This document shows, one piece after another, positions 36,763 to 46,781 of a DNA stretch of 64,000 nucleotides. Under the pieces are notes generated by a model. That model did not search any database, was not told where the DNA came from, and was given only the letters and a program-made list of their open reading frames with translations. Origin of the DNA: Tritrichomonas musculus (Eukaryota > Parabasalia > Tritrichomonadida > Tritrichomonadidae). Location of the stretch: contig JAPFFF010000018.1 in the NCBI GenBank assembly GCA_039105265.1, positions 496,001 to 560,000 of the forward strand. Direction: 5' to 3'. A program made the position numbers and the translations under genes. The first letter of the stretch is position 1. Every line of letters starts with the position of its first letter.

Positions 36763-37163
36763 TTGATCTTGTTTTATATTAAAAAAAAATATTATTTCTC
36801 TCTCTCTTTTTTTTTTTTTTTTTTTTTTTGAATGAAATATTTAATTTTCAAGCTCTATTTATAAGACAAAACTAAAATTAAACTGATTTAAAATATTGAG
36901 AAGTTATATAAAAAATTAGGGTATTAGATCTCGACATTTTATCATTTCCAAAATCATTACAATCTACTAATTTAAGATTTATACATTATAATATACATGA
37001 AAATTTAATAATTACATAAATATTTCAGATTGATTTTCATCTCTTTAGGCAATATTAATTGTCAGTATTAAGATAACAAAATAAAAAATAAATCACTTTT
37101 GCAAAATTGGCATCTAATAAAATATGAGAATTTTATTTAACTAACAAATAAATATGCTTTGAA
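36763..37163. repeat. 3'-3' spacer with 23-bp poly-T tract
   Basis: A (TC)n run at about 36797-36806 leads into 23 T at 36807-36829, 45 bp after the stop of the RING gene. The rest of the 401-bp spacer is A/T-rich with no frame. Confidence 0.6.
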
Positions 37164-37796
37164 TTAAACATGCACGAAACGATAAACATCAACTTGAATA
37201 GCTTTAACAGCCTTTTTATGGAATTTATAAAGTTTTTTGAGATCAAAATCAGCTTCAATCATGAGTTCACCTTTTAATCCAAGTTTAGGAGCTGCAACTT
37301 CAAGAACATGCTTCCTTGTTGATGTTTTATGAAATGAATATATAGCACCGGTTGATATTTTGGAAGCAATTTGAAGAAATTCCATATCAATTCCTTTGTT
37401 TCTTGTTCCAAATGGAGGGTTCATTATAACAGTATCAAACTTTTTATCATCAGGAACTTCAATTTTGGTTACATCACATTCATGGAACACAATTTTAGGT
37501 TCTTCTTCAAAGTCAAGTTTATCAAGATTTCTTTTTGCAGCCTCAATACTGACTGGATCAATATCATATGAATTAACCTCATTTGCGCCCATACACAAAG
37601 CTGCAATTGAAAGGATTCCACAACCACAACCAAGATCGGCCACATTTTTTCCAGAAATATCATCGTAAGAATTGCAGGCATTAAAAATAACTTCTGCGGC
37701 TAATCTAGGAGGAGTTGCATATTGTTCGAGCTCAATTTTTGGCTCTGGTGGAGGTTCAAATCCCTCTAAAAGAGCTTGAAGGTTACGAAGCTTCAT
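37164..37796 (-). CDS. METTL5: METTL5-type 18S rRNA N6-adenine methyltransferase
   Basis: A 210-residue Rossmann methyltransferase that aligns over its full length with human METTL5 (209 aa). Landmarks are LEQYATPP (23-30), the SAM-binding DLGCGCGILSIAA (54-66), the acidic YDIDP (77-81), and the N6-adenine catalytic motif NPPFGT (126-131). Near the C-terminus are YSFHKTSTRKHV and YKFHKKAVKAIQVDVYRFVH, also METTL5 features. METTL5, with TRMT112, makes m6A on the small-subunit rRNA decoding region. The partner is not in this window. All catalytic residues are present and the start is unambiguous. Confidence 0.95.
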   Translation of the reverse strand: MKLRNLQALLEGFEPPPEPKIELEQYATPPRLAAEVIFNACNSYDDISGKNVADLGCGCGILSIAALCMGANEVNSYDIDPVSIEAAKRNLDKLDFEEEPKIVFHECDVTKIEVPDDKKFDTVIMNPPFGTRNKGIDMEFLQIASKISTGAIYSFHKTSTRKHVLEVAAPKLGLKGELMIEADFDLKKLYKFHKKAVKAIQVDVYRFVHV

Positions 37797-38098
37797 TTTG
37801 TTTGGCCAAATATTTATACAAATTTCATAAATCTTTATTGAAAGAAAAATCTTAATTTCATGATAATTTTTATTCGTTAATGAATATTTGTTAATTACTT
37901 GTCATGAGGGCGTTAGGCCGAAATGAAGAGTAATCAAAAACAATTCATTAACCACTTATTTCATTTAAAATGTAAAATATTACAAGGACGATCATTTTTA
38001 AGTCAATTTTATAAAATTTTAATTTTTTATAAAGCAAAGTGTTCTGATTTCCAAACTTAGGTTCTGATACCAAATCAACGCCACTAAATTTATTTAAT

Positions 38099-39643
38099 TC
38101 ACTTTTTCTTTTTTTTCTTTTCTTCTTCCTTTTCTATTTCTTTTATTCTATCTTTAATCATTTTCGCCTTTTTTTTATCTTTTTCGACTCCTTCACCCAC
38201 ATCAAGGCGTCTTGCATATTCTCTCATTTCATCGATATATTTCGGATCGTAATTTGAATATAAACACAATTCATGCATATAAATCACTAAAATATCAGTA
38301 TCCTTTTGTTGAGCTGAACAAATTTTAAAATACATATGCTTTGCATCCATTAATCCATGATCCGCTTTATATTTAATGAAAAGAAGATGTGGATATTCAT
38401 CATTTAAATAGTTAAATCTTTTGATATCTTGAGGTCGCGTGATAATTAAGTCAGATAGAGGATCTCCCCAATATTCATCAACTTTACTCCAATTAACTGG
38501 AATTGAATATAATCCTTCGGCGTAAACAAGGCCATATTGATAAAGAGCGCAAGCTTTTTCAAGTTTGTCAGATGATGTGTTCAAATTAAAATCTTTGTCT
38601 TCTTTTGTATTAAATTCAATTATTTCCTTATATAAATTAAGTGCTGCTGAAGAATTCGAATCCTTCACAATTTCACTCAAGAAATATTTGGCTTTGTGGT
38701 AATTTTTGTCTGACGCAGCACGGAAATAAACTTCTGAATCACGCTTCAAATTCTTTTTGTATTTATTAAGACCATATAAGAAAAGAATGAGCGTATCTGT
38801 ATTGGCATCCTTGGTCTCTTGTAAATTAAATAAAGTTTCTATAAGACATTCAATACTGGGCTGATACTTGTCTTGATAATTAGGTATATAATTAAATAAA
38901 TAAAATAGATAAAACTCAATAAATTTACAAGCTTGTTTTTTATCAGCGCAATTGCTACAAGCTTGCGAGTTTTCACATATTTCGCCCAAAAATGTATTAA
39001 AGTAAATTAAAATATTAATATCAAGTTCTCGCTTTCTTTCCATTAGGTGCATTGCATATAATCGGAAAAATAAAAATGTATTACAATAATCTTTCTTACT
39101 ACATGAATATTCAAATAATGATTCAAGCATTTTAGTACTGCAAATGCTTTTTTGATTTTGTATCATACCATCGATTTGATTTTTAATAAATTTATTTATT
39201 TCAACTTCTTCACCTTTTTGTATATAATATGTCAATTTTTGAAAATCAGTAAGGGTTTTGTCATTCGGATTTTCAACAATGAATTCTTGATCGAGTATTT
39301 TTTTGTATTCGGCTTCTGTGCGACCAATAACTTTGAGGTCCTCATCACTAATTTTATTAGCCTCATCTAAAAAAGTAGCTTTGTTATTAATGATCCATTC
39401 AAAAATCTCTTTGCTTTCACCTTTTTTCCCATCAATATTATTAAGTTCTTTGGCGTACTTAAATGATGCCTTTAAATATATTTTATGGTATTCTTTCGTT
39501 TCTAAAGCTTTTTTATTTCTTTCATGAAATGTAATATTTACGATATATTTCATGTATGCTTTTTTTTGATTAAGCGTTAATTTTTGAGTACGCAAATTAG
39601 ATACACAAGTATCATAAATTAGATCCATTTTTCCTTCATCCAT
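38099..39643 (-). CDS. Helical-repeat (Sel1/TPR-like) protein, 514 aa
   Basis: A 514-residue helical protein with Cys-rich patches, notably CENSQACSNCADKKQACKF near residues 225-243. The middle and C-terminal parts (about 280-500) look like TPR/Sel1-type helix pairs (LFLYGLNKYKKNLKRDSEVY, ALYQYGLVYAEGLY) and end with EGVEKDKKKAKMIKDRIKE, which fits a Sel1 repeat (G-x-G-V-x-K-D-x-x-K-A). The last 20 residues are nearly all Lys/Glu. No membrane segment is visible. It is divergent, with only 66 bp between start codons, from a gene that also carries Sel1 repeats, so the two may be co-regulated and act in one pathway. Function is unknown. Confidence 0.7.
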   Translation of the reverse strand: MDEGKMDLIYDTCVSNLRTQKLTLNQKKAYMKYIVNITFHERNKKALETKEYHKIYLKASFKYAKELNNIDGKKGESKEIFEWIINNKATFLDEANKISDEDLKVIGRTEAEYKKILDQEFIVENPNDKTLTDFQKLTYYIQKGEEVEINKFIKNQIDGMIQNQKSICSTKMLESLFEYSCSKKDYCNTFLFFRLYAMHLMERKRELDINILIYFNTFLGEICENSQACSNCADKKQACKFIEFYLFYLFNYIPNYQDKYQPSIECLIETLFNLQETKDANTDTLILFLYGLNKYKKNLKRDSEVYFRAASDKNYHKAKYFLSEIVKDSNSSAALNLYKEIIEFNTKEDKDFNLNTSSDKLEKACALYQYGLVYAEGLYSIPVNWSKVDEYWGDPLSDLIITRPQDIKRFNYLNDEYPHLLFIKYKADHGLMDAKHMYFKICSAQQKDTDILVIYMHELCLYSNYDPKYIDEMREYARRLDVGEGVEKDKKKAKMIKDRIKEIEKEEEKKKKKK

Positions 39644-39709
39644 TCTAGTCTTATTGAATATGGCAGAAATGAGATAATGAATTGTTAACTAAAAAATTCA
39701 ATTCTATAT

Positions 39710-40675
39710 ATGGATCTTGAAAAATGTATTCAACTTGATCAATACCCAGACCAATATTCTTTTAAACAAACACTTTCAACAATAACAGTTTTTTTCCCAG
39801 CTATTAGCCAATCATCGGTAGAAGTTAATATTGATCTTTCTGATTCGTCAATTTGTGCTGGAATTAAAGGAAGTAATCCATCAGTTTGTGGAATTATGTA
39901 TTCAAGATCTTATAGACATGATGAATCTTATTCAGATGGAATTTATAAAATTACTTTCTCAAAAGAAAACAACGAAATTTGGCCAATTTTTATAATTAAC
40001 CCGTCTACATTACACGGTATTGATCCAAAATCACAATTCCTTTTAGGATTTTACAAAATTTCTACACTTTCGGAAGAGTCTGCGTTTTCATATTTTAAAG
40101 AAGCATCAGATAGAGGATTTATTCCTGCCCAAATATGTGTTGCTGATATTCTTATGTCAGATACAAATCCATATGATGTACCCAAAGATGTTGATTCAGC
40201 AATTCAAATATTAGAGTCAATACCAATTGAAAGAAGAACATCAAGAGTTGCAATCCATTTATCTGATGCTCTTCTTGAACAGAATAAACCTGGAGAAGCT
40301 CGTCATGCTCTTGAAGTTTCAGCTGAAAAGTTTCCTGAAGTCAAGTTGTCACTTATTAAAATGATTTCACCAATAACTAATAAAAATGCAATAGAAACCG
40401 ATGCAGTATCCGCAGTTAATTATCTAGAATCTCTTGTTAGCCGTGGAAACGCCGAAGCAATGAAGCTTCTCTCTATGCACTTGGCAAAAGGGAAAGGGAT
40501 TGCAAAAAATAAAGAAAGGGCTATTGAACTTGAAAAAGAAGCTCACTCAATTGATCCTAAGATTCCGATTGAATTAACTGACCATACTGTTGCAACAAAC
40601 TTATTTATATCTGGGATGGCTTCTGCTGCACTTGTTGGCTTGTTCATGCTTGCATATCGTCGAAATATGAGATGA
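39710..40675 (+). CDS. CS domain + Sel1 repeats + C-terminal tail anchor
   Basis: A 321-residue protein in three parts. Residues 1-100 look like a CS/p23-type beta sandwich (YSFKQTLSTITVFFPA, VEVNIDLSDSSICAGI, IYKITFSKENNEIWPI). Residues 105-285 are Sel1/TPR-like helix pairs, the last with LAKGKGIAKNKERAIELEKEA, a textbook Sel1 repeat. Residues about 294-316 form one hydrophobic span (ATNLFISGMASAALVGLFML) followed by a short basic tail, YRRNMR. That is a tail anchor. Basic residues after the span are typical of mitochondrial or hydrogenosomal outer-membrane targeting in trichomonads. CS domains are Hsp90 co-chaperone modules, so an organelle-surface co-chaperone or receptor is a reasonable inference. 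The gene pairs divergently with the Sel1-like gene upstream. Confidence 0.75.
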   Translation: MDLEKCIQLDQYPDQYSFKQTLSTITVFFPAISQSSVEVNIDLSDSSICAGIKGSNPSVCGIMYSRSYRHDESYSDGIYKITFSKENNEIWPIFIINPSTLHGIDPKSQFLLGFYKISTLSEESAFSYFKEASDRGFIPAQICVADILMSDTNPYDVPKDVDSAIQILESIPIERRTSRVAIHLSDALLEQNKPGEARHALEVSAEKFPEVKLSLIKMISPITNKNAIETDAVSAVNYLESLVSRGNAEAMKLLSMHLAKGKGIAKNKERAIELEKEAHSIDPKIPIELTDHTVATNLFISGMASAALVGLFMLAYRRNMR

Positions 40676-40888
40676 ATGTATTTTGAATAATTTGTTTGAA
40701 TAAATGTATTATATTATCATTTTAATCTCAATAAATATTTTGCCATTCATTATAAATACAGCCTTTTGTACGCTATTTCTATTTTGACATTATAAAACAT
40801 CTTTCATTTCATTCATCTTTAAGTTTTATGATAAAATTTTGAAATTATAAAATTATTCTGAGAATTCAAAAAGTTGAATTTAAAAAAG

Positions 40889-41320
40889 ATGAGCAGCGAA
40901 ATTTCAAATACTCAAATTATTGAGAATCCTGGAGATGCAAATTCACAAGATAATGATCAAACAGCAAAGAAAATTCCTCAACTTAAAAACATTGATCAAC
41001 CATACGATTTATTACTGGATCAGCTAAAACAAAAGACATTAAATGGTCAATTAAAGCCAACAGAACTGTTAAATGCACCATTAGTTAAAAAGAAAAATCC
41101 AAAATCCAAAATCGAAATAAATTCTCTTAATCAATCTGGGCCGATAAGCCCATACACAGTTTTTTTAAAGCATATGCATAAAATACTCATCGAGGCAAAT
41201 AAAAACCTTTCTTTTTCTAAGAGATCAGTTTTAATTGCCAACATTTGGGCCTTGATGTCTGAAAAAGATAAAGAACCTTTTAAATATGCAGCCAATAAAG
41301 TGAATACAAGTTTCACATAA
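40889..41320 (+). CDS. HMG-box-like DNA-binding protein
   Basis: From the ATG at 40889 the protein has 143 residues. The N-terminal 75 are Asn/Gln/Lys-rich and flexible. About residues 85-140 fit an HMG box: SGPISPYTVFLKHMHKILIE, then NLSFSKRSVLIANIWALMSE with the conserved Trp, then KDKEPFKYAANK. The box has the Pro before the first helix, the W-x-x-MS and the KEPF...A that mark the fold. HMG boxes bend DNA without strong sequence preference, so it is probably a chromatin protein. An in-frame TTG five codons upstream is not used here. The box is divergent and the call is by motif. Confidence 0.6.
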   Translation: MSSEISNTQIIENPGDANSQDNDQTAKKIPQLKNIDQPYDLLLDQLKQKTLNGQLKPTELLNAPLVKKKNPKSKIEINSLNQSGPISPYTVFLKHMHKILIEANKNLSFSKRSVLIANIWALMSEKDKEPFKYAANKVNTSFT

Positions 41321-41446
41321 TTCAAAATACTGCTTATTTCCTTTTTTTTAATAGAATGAAATGACCCAATCATTTTAATGATGTCATTAAAAATAACAAA
41401 AAAGTGTAGATATCAAAGTATAATTTATTTTTAACAAATGAACAAT

Positions 41447-42457
41447 TTACTGCTTCACTTTGCTTTGCTCAATTACAATTTTATACTTTTCAAACTCGTC
41501 ATTATCAACATCTGGAAGAAAAACTTGTCGTGCGTCAATCATTTGAATAATTTCATCAAAAGAAGGACGATTTTCAGGCTTACCAGACCAGCACTTTTGA
41601 ATTAACACTTTGAAAGACTCAGGAAAATCGTCAGTAAACTCAGGTCTTGCGTCGCTTAAAATTTTGTGCCAAAGCATAAAAGTATTTCTCCTAAATTCAC
41701 CAAATGGCTCCTTTTTACTTATTAATTGATAAAGCAACATACCAAACGCATAAACATCAACTTTCGATGTATAAGGATTATTCATATAAATTTCAGGAGC
41801 CATAAATATTGGGGTGCCACCATTGGGCGTTTTTGTGTTCGTTTTTCCATTCATGAAAATTGCCATTCCGAAGTCCGAAATATATGGATAATATTTTTCA
41901 TCTAGAAGAACATTATCTGGCTTCAAATCTTTATGTATAATATTGTTTTTATGCAAGAAAGACATTGCAACACAAATTCCATAAATATTGATCATTTTTG
42001 CTGTATTATTCCAATCTACTGGTGATTTATTTATTTTTTCTTGACGAATAATTTCTCCTAATGAACCATTTTTCATATATTTGGTGAAAATTGTTGGATA
42101 TTCTTCGCTATCAAAATTTGTAGTTGAAATACCACGAAAAGGCACTATACCTGGACCTTGAATTTCTGACAAAATTTCAATTTCTCTCATGATCATTTTA
42201 TCGTCTGCCATTTTTTTCCCTTTTGCGTTAATAACTTTTGCAGCATAAATATTATCAGTACTTTTTTCTTTTGCTATATATACTGTCGCAAATCCTCCTT
42301 CACGCAATTTTTCGACTATTTCATAATTATGAATGTCAAGAATAAATTCTTGTTTAATGCTTTCCATTTTAATATGATTATATTTAAAATCAATAATTGA
42401 TGGCCGAACAAATATAGATTTAATTTTATTGATTTGAAAATTTCCTTTGATTTTCAT
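41447..42457 (-). CDS. TKL-type Ser/Thr protein kinase
   Basis: A 336-residue kinase. The Gly loop is REGGFATVY (52-60), with K74 in YAAK, the alpha-C glutamate at 92, HKDLKPDN with D177 and N182, and DFG at 195-197. The activation segment ends TPIFMAPEIYM. The C-lobe has VDVYAFGMLLYQLISKKEPF and CWSGKPENRPSF, the tyrosine-kinase-like C-lobe pattern of the large trichomonad TKL family. All catalytic residues are present, so it should be active. The first ATG (42457) gives a basic 30-residue N-extension. The second, MESIKQEFIL at 42367, matches the usual start of family members (FILD... just before the Gly loop) and may be the true start. Confidence 0.9.
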   Translation of the reverse strand: MKIKGNFQINKIKSIFVRPSIIDFKYNHIKMESIKQEFILDIHNYEIVEKLREGGFATVYIAKEKSTDNIYAAKVINAKGKKMADDKMIMREIEILSEIQGPGIVPFRGISTTNFDSEEYPTIFTKYMKNGSLGEIIRQEKINKSPVDWNNTAKMINIYGICVAMSFLHKNNIIHKDLKPDNVLLDEKYYPYISDFGMAIFMNGKTNTKTPNGGTPIFMAPEIYMNNPYTSKVDVYAFGMLLYQLISKKEPFGEFRRNTFMLWHKILSDARPEFTDDFPESFKVLIQKCWSGKPENRPSFDEIIQMIDARQVFLPDVDNDEFEKYKIVIEQSKVKQ

Positions 42458-42632
42458 TTATTTTTTGAATATTTCATCATCAAAAAGAATTCGGTATAGG
42501 TATCAGCCATATTATACATAAACAATTAAACTAAAATATGAATTTAAATATATAATCATATAATATAACTTTATTATATATATAAACAAAAAATTATACA
42601 AACATAAAAACAATATTATAAACTACTTCCAA

Positions 42633-44798
42633 TTAAAAATTCAATTCTCTTACCAATTCTTGCAAAGAATTTTCATCATCAATCATAAATTCAGAAAGTA
42701 TCGACTCTCTTGTATTTCCTTGGCATATAATCTCTGTTTGCAAAAATTTCCCACTAAAAGACCAACAATCATTTATTAAATTTTGCAAAACTAGATTTTC
42801 TTGCGTTTCTAATTTTGGGACATTAAATGGAATATCTTCAAACGAGCAAGCATCAAAAGCATTTTTAAGATAATTTGCATCAGCATTCTTTTGAATCTTG
42901 ATATAGATTTTATTGTAAGTATGAATGACAAAACAAAAACCGTTGAGAAATGAGTCATTTCCTAATGGCAAAATAGAGAATTCAGATTCATTAACATTGA
43001 ACATTCGAGGATAAAAATACAATAAAATATTATTATTTGACATTCCATAAAGTTCGACAAAAGTTGCCATTCGTCCATCAACTCCATTCGGGTGAATATT
43101 CCTTAAAACTCGACTTAAAAGAAGGGAATTAAGCAAAAATACCAAAGAAGAGAATTTGGTTCCGCTTGAAAAAATATGTGATATTTCTTTTTTAATATAA
43201 CAGCGTGCATTTTGTGGACCTTCTTCAAGGGACCGCAAAATTGCATGATGAGTTATAATCGCCATCAATGAAGCTTCATCAATCGATTTACAAATTAGCC
43301 TGGGATCATTAGATTTCGGAATTTTGAAATTGAAAACACGAATAATTCTTTCTCCTTCATTTGTAGTAAATAATATAGAAAACTGAAATAAAACCTGTGA
43401 TTGAAGAATCGGCTTCTCGACTATAAATTCAAACGCTATTGAATCATCTTTTGATAAAACTGGAAAATAAACGGAATTGCTATTTTTAAAAATACAATTT
43501 GAATAAATTTTTATCAATTTAAGACCAAATGAATATCGAATATGAAGTGAGGAATCCCACATAAACCGACCAGATAAAGTCTCAAATAAATCATTATTCA
43601 ATTTTTTTCTTTGCATATCATCAAAATTCCCATAAAAATGCAACTTACCATTTGTCAATCTGCTCAGAATACTTATAGTTGTAATATCACAATAAGGTGG
43701 CGAATTATTGCTGTCAAGTGAGTCATATGAACAAAATAAATGGACTGATATTCCAGATTCATTAAGTCTGATTGCTTCTTCTTGAAATGCTTTTCCTGTA
43801 TTGCAGTCTGGAAGCTGGAGAAGTTCTAATTCACTATTTCCCGTCCTATTCTTGAGTTCAAATGGACCTTCTTTGGGCATATTTACACAACCAACGATTG
43901 CAAGTCCACCAACCTTTTTCATAATCATCTCTGCAATAATCATCGCAGATAATAAACAATTTCCAGATTCTTTATTTGTTGGAACTCGTGAAAGCAATAT
44001 TTTTATGATTTTTTGAAAAAAAAATTTTGATTCTGATAAAAGAGGGAAAACAGATTCTTGGTGAGCTGTAAGGCATAATTCGGATAAATCAGGGATGACA
44101 ATCTCTTGAGATTTGTTGAAGTCAAAAACAGAAAGTGAATCTGACATTGTTATAATACATATTCGGGAATTTAACGGAATAATATCAATGAGCTGTTGGA
44201 TTGTTGATAAAAATTGATGCGTGAAACCTGAGGAGTATGCACTATATGACATATCAATAATAAATGCATATGCTGATTGACTATACATATGATAATATTG
44301 AGGAGGGGCGATAATATCATAAACTGAATTTGATAGTTCAAGAAGATTATCAAATGGTATTTTAACATTGGGATCTGCAACATTTGGAAAAGCATTTGCT
44401 TTACCGCAAACTGCGCAGCTCCATGAATGCTGGCCATTAATAATGAGTATTTTACAATCTGGACATAAATAAGAAGAACACGACGTACAATGAGGAATAG
44501 TATCTAACGCTTTATAATAATCAACAATTGGAACCTGCAAAGGAGAAGCTGGCGTTAATATAACAGAAAATGGTATTTGACATTGTTTTTGGCATTCAGG
44601 ACTTCCTGGAAAAATAGATGTAACCGATCGAAAATATTGTGGAAAGGGTAAAGAATTTAAAGGAATTATTGGATTCAAAATATATTGATTTCCCCATGGA
44701 AAAATAAGATCAGACAATTTAATTTTTGAGTGATCTAAAATTTTATCTTCTTTTTGAATCGAAGAAATTTGTTGTGAAGGTAAAATAAATTGGGACAT
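42633..44798 (-). CDS. SEC24: COPII coat protein Sec24
   Basis: A 721-residue Sec23/Sec24-family protein. The zinc finger is C104-x2-C107 and C128-x2-C131 in CTSC...SWSCAVCGKAN. The trunk (von Willebrand-A-like; about 155-390) has YAFIIDMSYSAYSSGFTHQF and RICIITMSDSLSVFDF. Beta-sandwich, helical and gelsolin-like parts follow, the last with LPLGNDSFLNGFCFVIHTYNKIYIKI. The finger order and gelsolin-like region fit Sec24 (cargo adaptor of COPII vesicles leaving the ER) better than Sec23. The long Pro/Gln-rich N-terminus of animal Sec24 is nearly absent. Sec23 and Sec13/31 partners are not in the window. The start is the first ATG and the gene is complete. Confidence 0.85.
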   Translation of the reverse strand: MSQFILPSQQISSIQKEDKILDHSKIKLSDLIFPWGNQYILNPIIPLNSLPFPQYFRSVTSIFPGSPECQKQCQIPFSVILTPASPLQVPIVDYYKALDTIPHCTSCSSYLCPDCKILIINGQHSWSCAVCGKANAFPNVADPNVKIPFDNLLELSNSVYDIIAPPQYYHMYSQSAYAFIIDMSYSAYSSGFTHQFLSTIQQLIDIIPLNSRICIITMSDSLSVFDFNKSQEIVIPDLSELCLTAHQESVFPLLSESKFFFQKIIKILLSRVPTNKESGNCLLSAMIIAEMIMKKVGGLAIVGCVNMPKEGPFELKNRTGNSELELLQLPDCNTGKAFQEEAIRLNESGISVHLFCSYDSLDSNNSPPYCDITTISILSRLTNGKLHFYGNFDDMQRKKLNNDLFETLSGRFMWDSSLHIRYSFGLKLIKIYSNCIFKNSNSVYFPVLSKDDSIAFEFIVEKPILQSQVLFQFSILFTTNEGERIIRVFNFKIPKSNDPRLICKSIDEASLMAIITHHAILRSLEEGPQNARCYIKKEISHIFSSGTKFSSLVFLLNSLLLSRVLRNIHPNGVDGRMATFVELYGMSNNNILLYFYPRMFNVNESEFSILPLGNDSFLNGFCFVIHTYNKIYIKIQKNADANYLKNAFDACSFEDIPFNVPKLETQENLVLQNLINDCWSFSGKFLQTEIICQGNTRESILSEFMIDDENSLQELVRELNF

Positions 44799-46781
44799 AT
44801 AACTGAAAAGAAGAGTTATTTTATTTTAAAATGATAATTTCAAGCTTGAAATAACGTATTTTTATCATTTTAAAATAAATCTATCTTATTATATTTTCAT
44901 TTTTTTAAAAAATATATTTAAAGAATAAAATAGTTATATATTTCATTATATTTAAATCGATCATTTATGTAAAAAGAAAGATCTAATGCATTTTTCTATT
45001 CATTTTATTTTTTAGCATTTTCAGATTATATTAATAATATAAAATTATATATAAATTTAACAACTTATTTATTTATAATTTTTTCGAAATATTGTTTATT
45101 AACAGAGATAAATGTATAATATATCAAAAAATTGGAGAAAATTGTTTTTGTTTTTTCTCTTTGAATCTTGGATATATTTATATGTTTAAGATATTTAAAG
45201 TATTTGATTATTTAATATAATTTAATTAATTCATTTATTCTAAATTATATCGATTTAATTTTAATAAAAATAAATATTTGAGATTTTTTGAATTTCTCTC
45301 AAATGTTTATTTTTATTAAAACATTATTATATAAATATTATCTTTGAAAATCATTTGTATATAAATATTTATATAAATAATAAATCAAAATAAATATTGA
45401 TTTATCAATAGATACTTCCAAGTACAAATGATTCATGAATTTGAATGTACATTCAATATTTATTTTGATTTATCATTTATAAAAGGGTTCGACCTTTGGC
45501 GGTTATCAAATTCTAAAATTATAAAAAATTATTAATAAATAATATTGGCATTATCAATAACATGATGCAATTTTAAATATGAAGCCGATTCTATTAGCCA
45601 AAATAGAGATATTTCACTAAAAAAAATAAAAACAGAAAAAGTTTAACTTTTGAAAGGGGAAATTATTTTTGAGTTCTTATCTAATTTCCACCATTCAAAG
45701 AGATTTTGGAAATTTGTAAATATCCAAATATATAAATATTTTGTAACATTTATGTCATATATTCTTTTTTTATAATTTTATTTACATCTTTTAAATTAAT
45801 TAAAAAGTAATTAATTAAATATCAAGTAAGATAAATTTATTTATGAAAAATAAAATTGAATTAATACGTTATTATAATTATTTCTCAATTGTGATATACA
45901 TATAAACTGAGTAAAAATGTAAATTAATATTTTATAATAATATATATATATAATTTATATTATATATAATAAATATATTATCATTAATATGATGATATAA
46001 CTAATATATTATCCAAATAATAAGTATTTGTTAATAAATATAATATTTTTTCAAAATTCTGATATTATCAAAATAATTTTTTCAAAAACTAGCATTTAAT
46101 TCAATTATTAATTCAAAATTTTTATTTATAAAAAACAATAATTTCTTGAATATCAATAATATAATTTGTTAAAAATTATTATTATATTTCAAGTTATATA
46201 TAAATAATGTAAATAATAAATCATTTAAGAAAAATCCTCAAATATCATAATAAAAACACTTATTTTAATGATTTATGGAATAAATAACAAATTTTTTGTT
46301 TTTTAAGATATATTAAATGAATATAGGTTTTATCAGATATTGATTTAAGAATTTATTAAATAGAAAGAATATTTAATTTTTAAGATATTATTATTTTTCA
46401 ATCAAAAAAAAATTGAGAGAGTCGACCCCTTTTTTATTTATATAAATCAATATTAATAATTAAAATATAAATATCTTGTGATATAATAATGATGAAATCT
46501 ATTTTATATGTAATTAAAAATTCATATTTCTTAATATTAAAAAAAAAATAATATATATTATTTGAAATAATTTTTTATAAAAGCAATTATCTTTTTATGA
46601 AAGCTATTCTTGACAAAACTTTTTATATTGAATTAGGACGTTTATTAAAGCAAATAAATTATATAAAACATATAGAAATATTAACACTTTTGAACTATAT
46701 TTTCAAATTTTCTTAGAAATTGGGTTATTTCAATGTTATAGTTTTTGATAGGATAAAAATTTTACCGAATTTTCGTAAAAT
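44799..46781. other. 2-kb AT-rich gene desert
   Basis: There is no readable gene. It contains a 20-bp perfect inverted repeat, 45381-45400 and 45453-45472, with a 52-bp loop. It also has a pair of inverted 13-bp sequences of the form AAAAGGG(T/G)TCGAC at 45481-45493 and 46421-46433, which bound a 950-bp block and could be eroded transposon ends. The short GC-containing pieces stand out against a nearly pure A/T background. Confidence 0.5.
45381..45472. repeat. 20-bp perfect inverted repeat with 52-bp loop
   Basis: The arm 45381-45400 (TAAATCAAAATAAATATTGA) is exactly complementary to 45453-45472. The two arms are identical in composition to the local DNA but 20 matches in a row is more than expected by chance within such a short distance. 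It could form a cruciform, or be a relic of an inverted duplication. Confidence 0.6.
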
